This document shows, piece by piece, positions 46,681-58,131 of a DNA stretch of 64,000 nt. Location of the stretch: contig JAQFVV010000142.1 in NCBI GenBank assembly GCA_028023455.1, positions 1-64,000 of the forward strand, read 5' to 3'. Source of the DNA: Epiperipatus broadwayi. Its lineage: Eukaryota; Onychophora; Udeonychophora; Euonychophora; Peripatidae. The notes beneath the pieces were generated by a model. That model did no database searches. It saw only the letters and a list, made by a program, of their open reading frames with translations, and had not been told where the DNA came from. Position 1 is the stretch's first letter. Every line of letters begins with the position of its first letter. The translations under genes and the position numbers were made by a program.

Positions 46681-48600
46681 TTGAATGAAATTAATATGAA
46701 AATAACTGAGACACTGTTAAAAACTGCAACAAAGATCACTGGTAGAAAAAAGCAGCAAATGATCAATAAAATTTCTAGTGAGACTAGAGAATTTATGAAG
46801 GAAAGAAGGAATATGAAGATATACAAAAATGATGCATTAAAAAGGATTGGATATCTCAAATTTTGTAAAATGGTGTAGAAAAGAATTGAAAATAATATTA
46901 GAAAATATAACATTGAACTAGCAAGGAAAGCTGTAGAAAATAATAAAAGTCTCAAGAGTGTAAAACAACATTTTGGTATTGGTAGGAAATTTATATCTGC
47001 AATAAGAAAAAAAGATGGAATTATTACTAAAAAGAGAGATGACATCATGAAATTGGTAGAATATTTTTATCAAGAATTATATAGTAATAAAGAACAAGTA
47101 CCTCCTATATCTATTACATCTTCCGAATTGCCCAGAATTTTAAATGAAGAAGTGAGACATGGAATTAAATGTATGAAGAAAGGAAAGGCTCCAAGTAATG
47201 ATGAAATTATAATTGATATATTAAAAGAAGCAGGTGAAGAAGTAGAATTTTTTTTAGCAAAGTTATATACCAAATGTCTAAATGATAAAGATGTACCAGA
47301 TGATTGGACAAATGCAGTATTAATATTAATATTTTAAAAAGGTAATAAAGAATATATTAGAAATTACAGACCTATCAGCTTTTTATCAGTTTTATACAAC
47401 ATTTTTTACCAAGATAATTACAACTCGTCTACAAAGAACATTGGATTTTCATCAACCAAGAGAACAAGCTGGATTTAAAAGTGGTTTTAGTGCAGTAGAT
47501 CATATCCAGGTATTGGGAGAGGTTATAGAAAAGATAAATGAATATAAGTTGGCATTATGCTTTGGATTTGTAGATTATGAAAAGGCATTTAATTCTATAA
47601 ATATTTCTTCAGTGATTAAAGCATTGGATCATCAAGGTATAGATCCAGGTTATTGTCATATTTTAAAGAATATTTATAAAAATGCAAAAGCAACAATTAG
47701 ATTACATAATGATACTAGGAAAGTCAATGTTCTGAAGGGTGTAGGACAGGGTGACTTTATATCTCCAAAACATTTTATACCAATGCTGCAAGAAGTATTT
47801 TTTGGATTAAAATGGAAAGCTAAATGAGTGAAAGTAAATGGAGATTATTTAAGTCATGTAGATTTTTCAGATGATGCAGTTGTTTTTGCAAATAGTGCTT
47901 TAAAGCTGCAAGAAATGTTGCAGAAATTATCAGATGAAAGTAGAAGAGTAGGAATAAAGATAAATGTTAAAAAGACTAAAGTAGTGTTTAATGAATTTTC
48001 TCAAAACATGAAAATAAAGATTGATTATGATGAGTTAGAAGAAATTAACAGCTACAAATACCTTGGTCAGATTATTAACACGGACAAAAACATAATGGAT
48101 GAAATTAATCATAAAATTAAACTTGGTTGAAGTGCTTTTGATAGAAATAATTTGATATTAAAAGGAAATATGCCTATGTGTTTTTTAAAAAAAAGGTCTT
48201 TAGTAAATGTGTTTTACCAGTTCTTACTTGTGGATCTAAGACTTGGAACCTTAATAGAAGAGCAATATAGAAACTTCAGGCCACTCAAAGAAGTATGGTG
48301 AGATGCATATTGGGAGTAACAAGAAGAGATCGAAAACACAATATATGTGTAAGAGAACAAACAGGTGTTACTGACCTCATTAAAAACATTAAAAGACTGA
48401 AGTGGAGTTGGGCAGGACATATTTCTAGAAGTTTGTTGATAATAGATGGACAATTAAAAACTTAAATTGGATTCCAAGAGATTGTAAAAGATCCAGAAAG
48501 AAATCACATGTGCGATGAATGGATGAAATAAGAACATGTGCAGGGGGTGATGTGGAGAACAGAAGCTAAAGATCAGAGAAGATGGATTGAACTTGGAGAA
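46681..48600 (+). pseudogene. RTE copy B linker, reverse transcriptase and tail
   Basis: Pieces, in order: linker at 46681-46878; RT N-terminal part at 47047-47337 (KKGKAPSNDEI, VPDDWTNAVLILIF); RT core at 47441-47827 (QAGFKSGFSAVDHIQVL, FVDYEKAFNSI); and palm at 47828-48130 (SHVDFSDDAVVFA). The last two share one frame, split only by a TGA at 47825-47827. FADD has become FSDD and AFDS has become AFNS. The tail WSWAGHIS is readable near 48405. It is an inactive copy of the enzyme described for copy A. Confidence 0.85.
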
Positions 48601-48640
48601 TCTTTTATCTTGCAGTGGATTGATAATGGTAGCTGATGGT

Positions 48641-51600
48641 GATATATTTAATTGTGTTTCCAAAGTGAAAAGTGGAAAGTTATTATTTAATATTTATTAT
48701 TTGACTTATATTTGGCAATTAAGGCACTGTTTATATCCTCTGTCTAATTAAAAATAATTTCACAATTGATTGTGCTATATTTACATCTGAAATAAATATT
48801 AATTCAATATTGAAATTTCAATATGTCTGACAAATTTAGCTTTGTAAATTTAGTCAAAAAGTATAAAGACTAGCTAGTCAGCCCTGTCTCTAATTTACTA
48901 TACATCATGTGGTGAATCTCCACTCTCTTTTAATATATGTATATTGATAGATGTAAGTTCCAATCCCAATGAATGAAACATTCATTAGCTGTTAAACTTT
49001 CATCTTTACCAGATTGAATAGCAATTACCAGAAATTAACATAAATATAGTCATATTAAAATAGGCCGATTTATAGAGACCACAGGATTGAATATTTATGC
49101 TTTAATATCAAATTACTCAATTAATTATTATTAATATGAAACAAAAAGTTGCTATATTTATGTGAATTTTTGGTGATAGTATTTGGTTGTAAAAGATGAA
49201 TGATTGTTCTTAGAATATATGTCTTGCAACGTGATTGTCCAATATTTTGTATTGTATGGTGATTGGATAATTTTTATAAACACTAGCAATGAAGTTTGCA
49301 TCTGTCCATGCTATTGATATTTTTTCTTGGAATTATATTGTAATTAAGTGAAAATATTATATAACATAAAATCTTATGATAAACTTCATCAAGTAAATGC
49401 AAATAACGAGGCAAATAAAATAAAAGCAACAATCATTGGTACATAATGCTTGACATTTGCACAGAAATAAATACTATATAGTAGATATGTATATTGAAAT
49501 CATTAAGGTGGTTTGATTATCTCAATGTCCTATAGGACCATTGGTGTATAGATTTTAAAAATGGCTCAATCTCTTTAGGATCAGTTCTAAAATTCTAGAA
49601 ATAATTATATAGAATCACACACACACATATATATCAAATTCTATTATTGACTGGTACTAACAAACTGTGTAGCAGAATTATTTACTGAATATGTATGCTA
49701 AAGTAAAGTTGACAGAATACTCAATCCAGTATTTAAATATAATTACTATAATAAATGAAAATAGGGAGTAACAATTTAATTAAATGTTTAATATAAATAA
49801 ATATTCTTCAATAAAATAAACAGATTATTCTATTTGATTCTGGCTTATTTCAAATGACAAAATATTAAATAAATGTAAAGCAATATAATAAATGTAGTAA
49901 ATAGTGTTTAACTCGTAATTTACACAAACACACACAATATATATTCACATAAATTATAGTTATTTTATTAGACATCAAATTTAATACAGACTTCACACTT
50001 AATTTAGTATATATATATCACAATGAAATGTAACAACCTACAAATGAGGAAGGGATCACTATGCTTAAACTAATTATGCATTAGTTGCCTTTTGATTAAT
50101 GATATTTGTTTTATTTATTTTTTTTAGCTCTGTTTTTATTTCCTTGGTATGTTACAACCCAATTCAATCTTCACCATAGAATCTGATCCAAGGTATAGAC
50201 TGTATCAATCCAGATAAATGAATTCTTTAAACTTTTCTAAGCCTATGAATTACATCTTAATGCATGAATGAACTATTATTTTTATAATAATGTTTAACCA
50301 AAATCATCAAATTTTTATAATAAGCAGTTTTACATATTAATAATTTTAGATAATATAATTTTATTTAATAACCATATCCTGTGACTATTTAGATTATTCT
50401 GATTATAGATCACTGCTGATGATAATACTGCTTTGGTAAATCTAAACTATTATATTTCTTTAGTTGAACAGCATAAGACAATGAATTAATTCAATTCTAA
50501 GTACTACTTTCCATTAAGAAAAAATGCTTTCTGACTTAAGAGTATTTTATCTACTCCACCTTTTGTTGATTCCTTTATTTGCACCCCAGAATCCCTTTAA
50601 CATAAAGCATGATCCTTAAAGGATACTTATAAAGTTTAGAAATGCTTGTTTGAAATGAGATTAAATCATACACACATGAAATGGATTTTAGTAATTAAAT
50701 ACAATTTATTTAACTAAATACATATATATATATATTTAAAACCACATTTTATATACAAAAATAAAATCAAGATTAAATATTAAATATGACCGACCCTCCC
50801 ACACCCCTCCCAAATAAAAATTTTTTATGTACTTAATCATTAAATACATAAGATTCATTTACTATCTTGCATATAAGATATTAATAAATTATACTCAAGA
50901 ATAATTTAATAATATTAGCAGGCGTTCTATAGTTTTTATTAATAAATAAACTTTTTCTTACTCTTCAAAATAATTTGACTGCATATTTATTTATGTGATG
51001 GTACCATATCACTCTTAAAATATAATACATTTATAAAATTTTATATTTACAAACACACACGACCATGATTATTAATTAGTTCTTATTACTTTGGTCTAAT
51101 AACAGGCAAAAGGATACTTCTCACGAATGAGTAACAGATGTCTTACAATGTTCTTATCAACTCTTCTCTTTTTTTAAGCAGGAAATTGGTGATCATTTTT
51201 GGCAGAAAGACTATGTGATCTAGAATCTGACTAGCACTCTATAGTTTTAAGCAAGGAATTCGTATTGTTTCCATTCCAATAATGATTCCAATCATCATCT
51301 TTATATAATGATAAAAAACTGACAAATATTAATAACTATTTCCAAACATCAGTAATCTTCAATTATTGTGTTAATACAATTCTTCAACTACTATCTAGTG
51401 ATTGTTACGAGGTTATCTTCTCAATGTACATGCAATGTGATGAGTACTATTCAGCGATAGGAAATGACTTGTTATCTACCTATTTATATATTTTTGATAG
51501 CAGTTCAATGTTACTCCCACTGACATCCATTTTAGCACTTTAATTTTATTTCAATAAATTATCATTGAATTTTTTTATGCCACAGAATATAAATTAAAAA

Positions 51601-52239
51601 TTCAATTAAAAATTATTGTTATAATTATCTAAAAATAAAATTTTATATGCTTTTTTTCTCATATGCTATCTAAAATATTTTTCTTCTTTTCTTTTTTTTT
51701 TTATACACAAAAAAAAAAAAAAAAGATAAAGTATGTTTTCTTTTGCTAGCTTCAAATAACATAAATTAATTAAAATATTATTTTTAATTATATCCCAAAG
51801 TAAAGTTTTGTATCATTTTTTGCTTCTTTCTTAATATATTAATACAAAATAGTTATATTGTTATTATATACATTGCTATTAAAATGCATACATATAAATA
51901 ATGTACATGTGTGCTTATAATTATATTTATATCCAAAAATAAATATAATTATAATAGTATTTTCATTTCATAATAGAAATTTTAATTCTATTATTCACAA
52001 TCAAAACAATATGCATAACAAAATCATTGTTTTTTATTAAATTAAGATGGATATGATAAATACAAACACATGCAAATATTTATATTCAATGCTATTATGT
52101 TATATTTTATTTTTGTAGTTGGTTTTTAATAACTTTCAGAATGAGCAGTTTGTAATATTCAAACAATCCCATACTGAGCACTGTTTGAACCATTACTGTA
52201 AGTGATAAGTGATCATAAATAGAATTCATATATATATAT
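48641..52239. other. AT-rich region, nothing coding
   Basis: 3.6 kb without a supported frame. It holds the diverged repeat at 48730-48910 noted above, a short (CA)n(TA)n at about 49617-49634, and an AT tract at about 52228-52239 that abuts element 4. Confidence 0.55.
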
Positions 52240-54243
52240 TGTAACCAGATATTTTAGTATAAAATATAATAATTGATGTAACTGGTATAAAAATTTCTCT
52301 TTCTTCTTTTGGTGATTTGATTGGCTTGATTTGCACTTTGTACTGTTAAGATCCCAATTTTGTTTTATTATAATTATATATTATTATGACTGTCAGCCCC
52401 AGTCACTAGTTCATGGAGCAGCAGAGATAATGTATACTTAATTTTTAAAGAAAGAAAGATAATAAAAAATTAGAATAAGCCACTGCCAGATTAACAATAC
52501 TCAGAAACATTTATTTTGCACATGTATAAAATTTAGAATTATTTTAGTATAATTTTTACTTTAGAATTTAATTTACATTTTAACTTTTTATTTTAGAAGT
52601 TCGTATAGATGAATTTATTAATATTTTATTAAAGTGTCAAGTATGGATAGATTACATAGATTACATTCGAAAAAGAAAATATTCTATATCCCTTATTTAA
52701 CCCTAGGCCAAAAGTTCACAATCAAACAAATGCCAATCTACCTGATATATCAATGTATTCAATGCAGCATGAATATGACAGCACAATACCGCACTGTTAG
52801 AAATATATATCTGAACAGTATGGTTATCGAGAAGAAATGTCTCTCGTCCAGTACAGGAATATTTCATCTGTCTGGCAAGAAGAACAATAAAAAAGAAAAC
52901 TACATAGGAAGGGATTGTGGTCTTTTTTTTCATCTTACTATCCCATTCCATAGGCTAAAGGGTGATCCAAGGAGCAGGGAATACCATCTACTTCCGATGG
53001 TCAGTAAGAAATGGGTCTTATTTTGCCCAAGTGTGGCATATAAGATGATGCTGCTCATAGTGGATCTTCATGATACATTTACTAATTACACCAATACATC
53101 CAATTCATTGACCCAATTTAACTGCGAAACAAATAACCTAAGATTCACTCTCCCTTAAACTAACATAACTTTATGAATCTATGCAGCCATTCACACCCGA
53201 CTTAAATTTAACATGATTTAATTAAAAGTTTTAGCTTAATGTGAAAAAAAGAAACAAAAAACATAATAAATACTTAAAAGTACGGAAAAAATAAATTAAT
53301 GGAAATGATTTAAAAAAAAAATACATTCAATAAAAATAATTATTAATAAATGATTTAGTTTGGTCAGATAGGAATTTCTATTTCTATTTAAATACTGGGA
53401 AAGTTTTATGCTTAAAGTTCATTAATTAGATAAAGTTCTTACAGTTTTAAAAGAGAAAACTCCATAGTTTCTAGTTGCTTGTAATTTGTATCCAGCATTA
53501 ATGCCCACAACACCCTGGAGGAGACAGGTATGCTGTTGCCGTTCTATTTGTATTTAGCCAGAGGTCCTTTGCTCTACTTGGTATAGCTTTGCAGGATCTT
53601 ATCGCAGGACCCCATTGTCCGCAATATAGGAAAATCATATTTCATTTCTTCTTTTAGAAAAACTGAAGGGATTGAAAGTGTGACTTTTCAATCCCTTCTC
53701 CTACAACTCTCCCAGACTTAACACATATAGCACATATAATAATCTATTACCAATCTTTTCCCTTTTATATTAAAATTGTGGATTGACTCAACATGACATC
53801 ATGATGATGATTATTATTTCATGAGGTCTGTTTCCTGAGGGATTTCTTTTATTGGTTATTCTGTTCCTATTGTTTTTCTCTCCTATCTGCCCTTTAATTA
53901 TAAATTTTGAGATGCCCAAGGGCTAGTTTACTTTGACTAATTGAAAATAATCATTTCCATTTTACTCAATAGCATTGATAAAATTATTGTACATTCTTAA
54001 ACATATATATATATATTTATCTTTATATCTTTAAGTTTTTTTTCTTAAAATTTAATTTTAAAACTTTTTCTTTTTTTAATAAAACTTTATTTTAATAATT
54101 TTTTCATCTGTGCAATTTTATATATATACGAGTTTAGATGACTTTTAATTTTCAATTTTTCAAAACGAAGTTTTATTTGCAAACTTTTATTTTTAATATC
54201 TAATTTTATTTACAATAATGTAACAGCATGTGTGCCCATTACA
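52240..54243 (-). repeat. Element 4, left LTR
   Basis: Bases 52344-54243 match 55067-56943. The first ~105 bp (52240-52343) is present only here. The 174-codon plus-strand frame at 52634-53158 lies wholly inside the LTR; the equivalent region of the other LTR (55390-55910) is interrupted, and no motif is recognised, so it is not called a gene. Confidence 0.65.
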
Positions 54244-55066
54244 TATCAGTAAACTTGCTTAAAAAAAAAACAAAATTTTTTTTTTACTTAGAGTTAGTAA
54301 TTACGGTACATGATTAATGCCAATTTACAAAGACATTCAGTTAGTAATTTTATTAAAAGAGATTACATACAAAAAAAAATGTTGACTATCATTTTCCTAT
54401 GAACCATCTACACTTATGCCTCCCCCCCAAGAGTTCTATTTTCTCTACATTTTATTTCTAACACTTGCCCAACAAGCAAATTATTTATTTAGGAAGGTTG
54501 CATTGAAGTAAATACATTTTAAGAGATAATAGGTTTATACCTGTATATTTGCAGCACAATTATATATACCACCAACTTATTTATGATTAATTGAAATGCT
54601 TAAATAGGGTTACACTGAGGTAGATTCCCAAGAGACCCTCATTGTGAGGTGCCACATTTACAATCATAAACTTACATGGCTATGCGCACCTATACACATT
54701 AAAGCATAACAAATATTAAAAAAAAAACTTATACTAATTGCAACCTTTTGACTTTTTCTTTTTTCTTTTTAAAAAAATTACAATTTAAAATTATTAATAT
54801 ATTTTATTTCTCTTGTTTAATGTATGTGCTATTTCTTTCTGGCAGTGCTTTTATAAGATTTAAAGTATACGGCTTTATATAATTAGATAAAAATATTTCA
54901 TTTAAAAAAAATTTACTCAGGGTACTCATGGTTTATTATACATTGTGCCATGTTGGGAGTCCAATTATAACAGTCAGGGAATTGGTGGAGTCTTTCTGTA
55001 TCTGCCATACAGGATGCTACCAGGTCATTTGAACCTGGAAAATTTATATAGTAAGCAGATACATAC
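54244..55066. other. Element 4 interior, non-coding
   Basis: AT-rich, with no gag or pol motif in any frame. The segment at 54600-54660 is a little less AT-rich. I see no polypurine tract or tRNA primer site next to either repeat. Confidence 0.5.
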
Positions 55067-56943
55067 TGTTAAGATCTCAATTTTGTTTTATTATAATTAT
55101 ATATTATTATGACCATCAGCCCCAGTCATTAGCTTGCAGAGCAGCAGAGATAATGTATATTTTATTTTTAAAGAAAGATAATAAAAAATTAGAATAAGCC
55201 ACTGCCAGATTAAAAATACACAGAAACATTTATTTTGCACATATATAAAATTTAAAATTATTTTAGTATAACTTTTACTGAGAGAGTGCAATATTATTTA
55301 CATATAACTTTTACTTTAGAATTTAATTTACATTTTAACTTTTTATTTTAGAAGTTCACACAGATGAATTTATTAATATTTTATTAAAGTGTCAAGTGTG
55401 GATAGACTACATAGATTGCATTTGAAAAAAAATTCTATATCCCTTATTTAACTCTAGGCCAAAAGTTCGCAATCAAACTAATGCCAGTCTACCTGATATA
55501 TCGATGTATCCAATGCAGCATGATTACGACAGCATAATACTGCACTGTCAGAAATATACATCTGAACAGCATGGTTATTGAGAAGAAATGTCTCTTGTCC
55601 AGTACAGGAATATTTCATCTGTCTGGAAAGAAGAACAATAAAAAAGAAAACTCCATAGGAAGGGTTTGCAGTCATTTTTGTCATCTTACTATGCCATTCC
55701 ATAGGCTAAGGGGACGATCCAAAAAGCAGGGAATACCATCGGCTTCCAATGGTCAGTAAGAAATGGGTCTTATTTTGCCCAAGTGTGGCATATAAGATGA
55801 TCCTGCACATAGCGGATCTTCATGCTACATTTACTAATTACACCAATACATCCAATCCATTGACCCAATTTAACTGCAAAACAAATAATCTAAGATTCAC
55901 CCTCTCTTAAATTAACATAACTTTATGAATCTGTGCAGCAATTCACACCTGACTTAAATTTAACATGATTTAATTAAAAGTTTTAGCTTAAGAGAAAAAA
56001 AATCATAATAACCACTTAAAACAACAAAAAAAAAAAAAATTAATGGAAATGATTTTAAATTTACATATCATAAAAATAATTATTAATAGATGATTTAGTT
56101 TGGTCAGATAGGAATTTCTATTTCTATTTAAATACTGGGAAAGTTTTATAGTTAAAGTTTATTAGTTAGATAAAGTTCTTAAGGTTTTAAAAGAAAAAAG
56201 TTCATACTTTCTAGTTAGTTGCTTGTAATTTGAATCCAGTGTTAATTCCCATGATGCCCTGGAGGAGAAAGGTATGCTGTTGCTGTTCTGTTTGTATTTA
56301 TCTGGAGGTCCTTTGCTCTAATTGGTATAGCTTTGCAGGATCTTATCACAAAACCCCGGTGTCCACAATATATAAAAACGATATTTCATTTCTTCATTTA
56401 AAAAAACTGAAGGGAGATTGAAAGTGCATATTTTCAATCCTTTCTCCTACAACTCTCCTGATCTTAACACATATAGCACATATAATAATCTATTACCAAT
56501 CTTTTCTCTTTTTATGTTAAAATTGCGGATTGACTCAACATGACATCATGATGATGATTATTCTTTTGCTGAGGTCTGTTTCCTGAGGGATATCTTTTAT
56601 TGGCTATTCTGTTCCTATTGTTTTTCTCTCCTATCTGACTTTTAATTATAAATTTTGAGATGCCCAAGGGCTAATTAAATTATTGTACATTCTTAAAGAT
56701 GTATATATTTTTATCTTTATATCTTTGTTCTTTTTCTTAAAATTTGGTTTTAAAACTTTTTCTTTTTTTAATAAAGTTTTCTTTTAATAATTTTTTCCAT
56801 CTGCGCGATTTTATATATATATATGAGTTTAAATGACTTTTAATTTTCAATTTTTAATTCTTAAAAAAGTTTTTATTTGCAAACTTTTATTTTTAATATC
56901 TAATTTCATTAAAAATAATGTAACAGCATATGTGCCCATTACA
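55067..56943 (-). repeat. Element 4, right LTR
   Basis: Matches 52344-54243 and ends CCCATTACA directly before ATATATATATAGG. Confidence 0.7.
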
Positions 56944-58098
56944 ATATATATATAGGCACATTCATGCATATAAATAAATAAAAACATTTCAATTGTTATT
57001 TTTAATATATCTTTCATCTTAAATGGAAAAAAATTTAATCATATTATCTAAATGTAAATAATAAGGGAATGTGAATAATTTCTCATACATATATGCACCT
57101 ATGTGTGCATTTATTAATACAAAATATTACAATTATTACTTTTAATTATTAATTTAACTTGTAGACTAAAGTAATTAAAAAAATTACAAATAATTTGTCC
57201 TGTGTTTGAATACAAAAAATAGGAATATATTGCTTTTTATTTCAGAATTTAAATTTTAATCTGTCATTTAGTATAAAAATATAGGCAATTACATTTTCTA
57301 AATATAAACTAATCACAAGTTTTGTATGAAATCTTCCATGATAAAATTGAAGAAACCTTATCTTTTTATTTTATTATAATCTTTTCATCTTGAAACTTTA
57401 AACTGATTTTTGCTTGTTTTCTAAGATAAATTTAGTTTTTTTATCTGTTTTGATTTACACTTAAAGATTAATTTATTTAAAATTATATAACTGTTTTTTA
57501 AACACATTCTTTTTTCAAAAGGAATAAAATTTTTTTTTTTTATATTAACACTGCAATGTGTTAATTCTTTATGTATACATTTGAGTTTTTTCTAATATCA
57601 ATACATTTTTTTTGACAGTGATTCTATATATTAAAACAAAAACTTCATGTAAAAAGCTAGTATGCATATTACTAAATTCTGTCAAAAACAATTATCTTTC
57701 ATGTTCTTGTATGCAGAAATAGATCAGGCTTATATGCTGATGATATCTATAATATATTATTGTAAGAGATAAATAAATTAAGAATTAGAGGCTTTAAATT
57801 CAGATTTATCTTCTTTACATTTTGAAGTTAAATTCAGCAAGTGACAATAAAGCATAAAAGTAGGATATATGTTAATACAGAGTACACCATAAACATGCAT
57901 GTGCATTAACTCAAATTCTGATGAATGTGGACTTCTGTGATAAATGGCTTTCTTTTCAACTGCATAAGCTTTTGAGTTAATATGTATCTCAATATTTATA
58001 ACCACATTTTAAGACCCTTGAAAAAAGAATGATTAAAGTAATTTTTATTAATTAATAAAAATATGATAACTATAACACATTTGCTATTATTCTCATTA

Positions 58099-58102
<4 letters not shown>
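56944..58102. other. AT-rich filler
   Basis: No gene or repeat recognised. The 75-codon minus-strand frame at 57778-58005 has no motif. Confidence 0.6.

Positions 58103-58131
<29 letters not shown>

Larger units (their letters stand above)
45745..48640 (+). mobile_element. RTE-clade LINE, copy B (near full length, decayed)
   Basis: Same family as copies A and C, plus strand, spanning endonuclease N-terminus to the 3' end (CTTGCAGTGGATTGATAATG). The frame is broken into at least six pieces. Two catalytic motifs are altered: GDFNARIG reads GVFNARIG, and FADD reads FSDD. Confidence 0.85.
52240..56943 (-). mobile_element. LTR-type element 4, large LTRs, non-coding interior
   Basis: Two direct repeats of about 1.9 kb (52344-54243 and 55067-56943) flank 823 bp with no coding capacity. 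On the minus strand the repeat begins TGTAATGGGCACA. The leftmost copy can be extended to 52240, where the plus strand reads ATAT|TGTAACC, so the outer ends form a short inverted repeat (TGTAAC / TGTAATG) with ATAT on both sides. On this reading the right LTR has lost about 105 bp at its inner end together with the primer-binding site. An alternative is a TRIM/LARD-like unit with LTRs TGTTAAG...TTACA. LTR divergence is clearly higher than in element 2. Confidence 0.55.

Noticed and set aside
52634-53158. 174-codon frame inside the left LTR of element 4
   Set aside because: The longest open frame outside the retroelement genes, but it lies inside an LTR, the matching stretch of the other LTR is interrupted, and no motif or membrane pattern suggests a protein.
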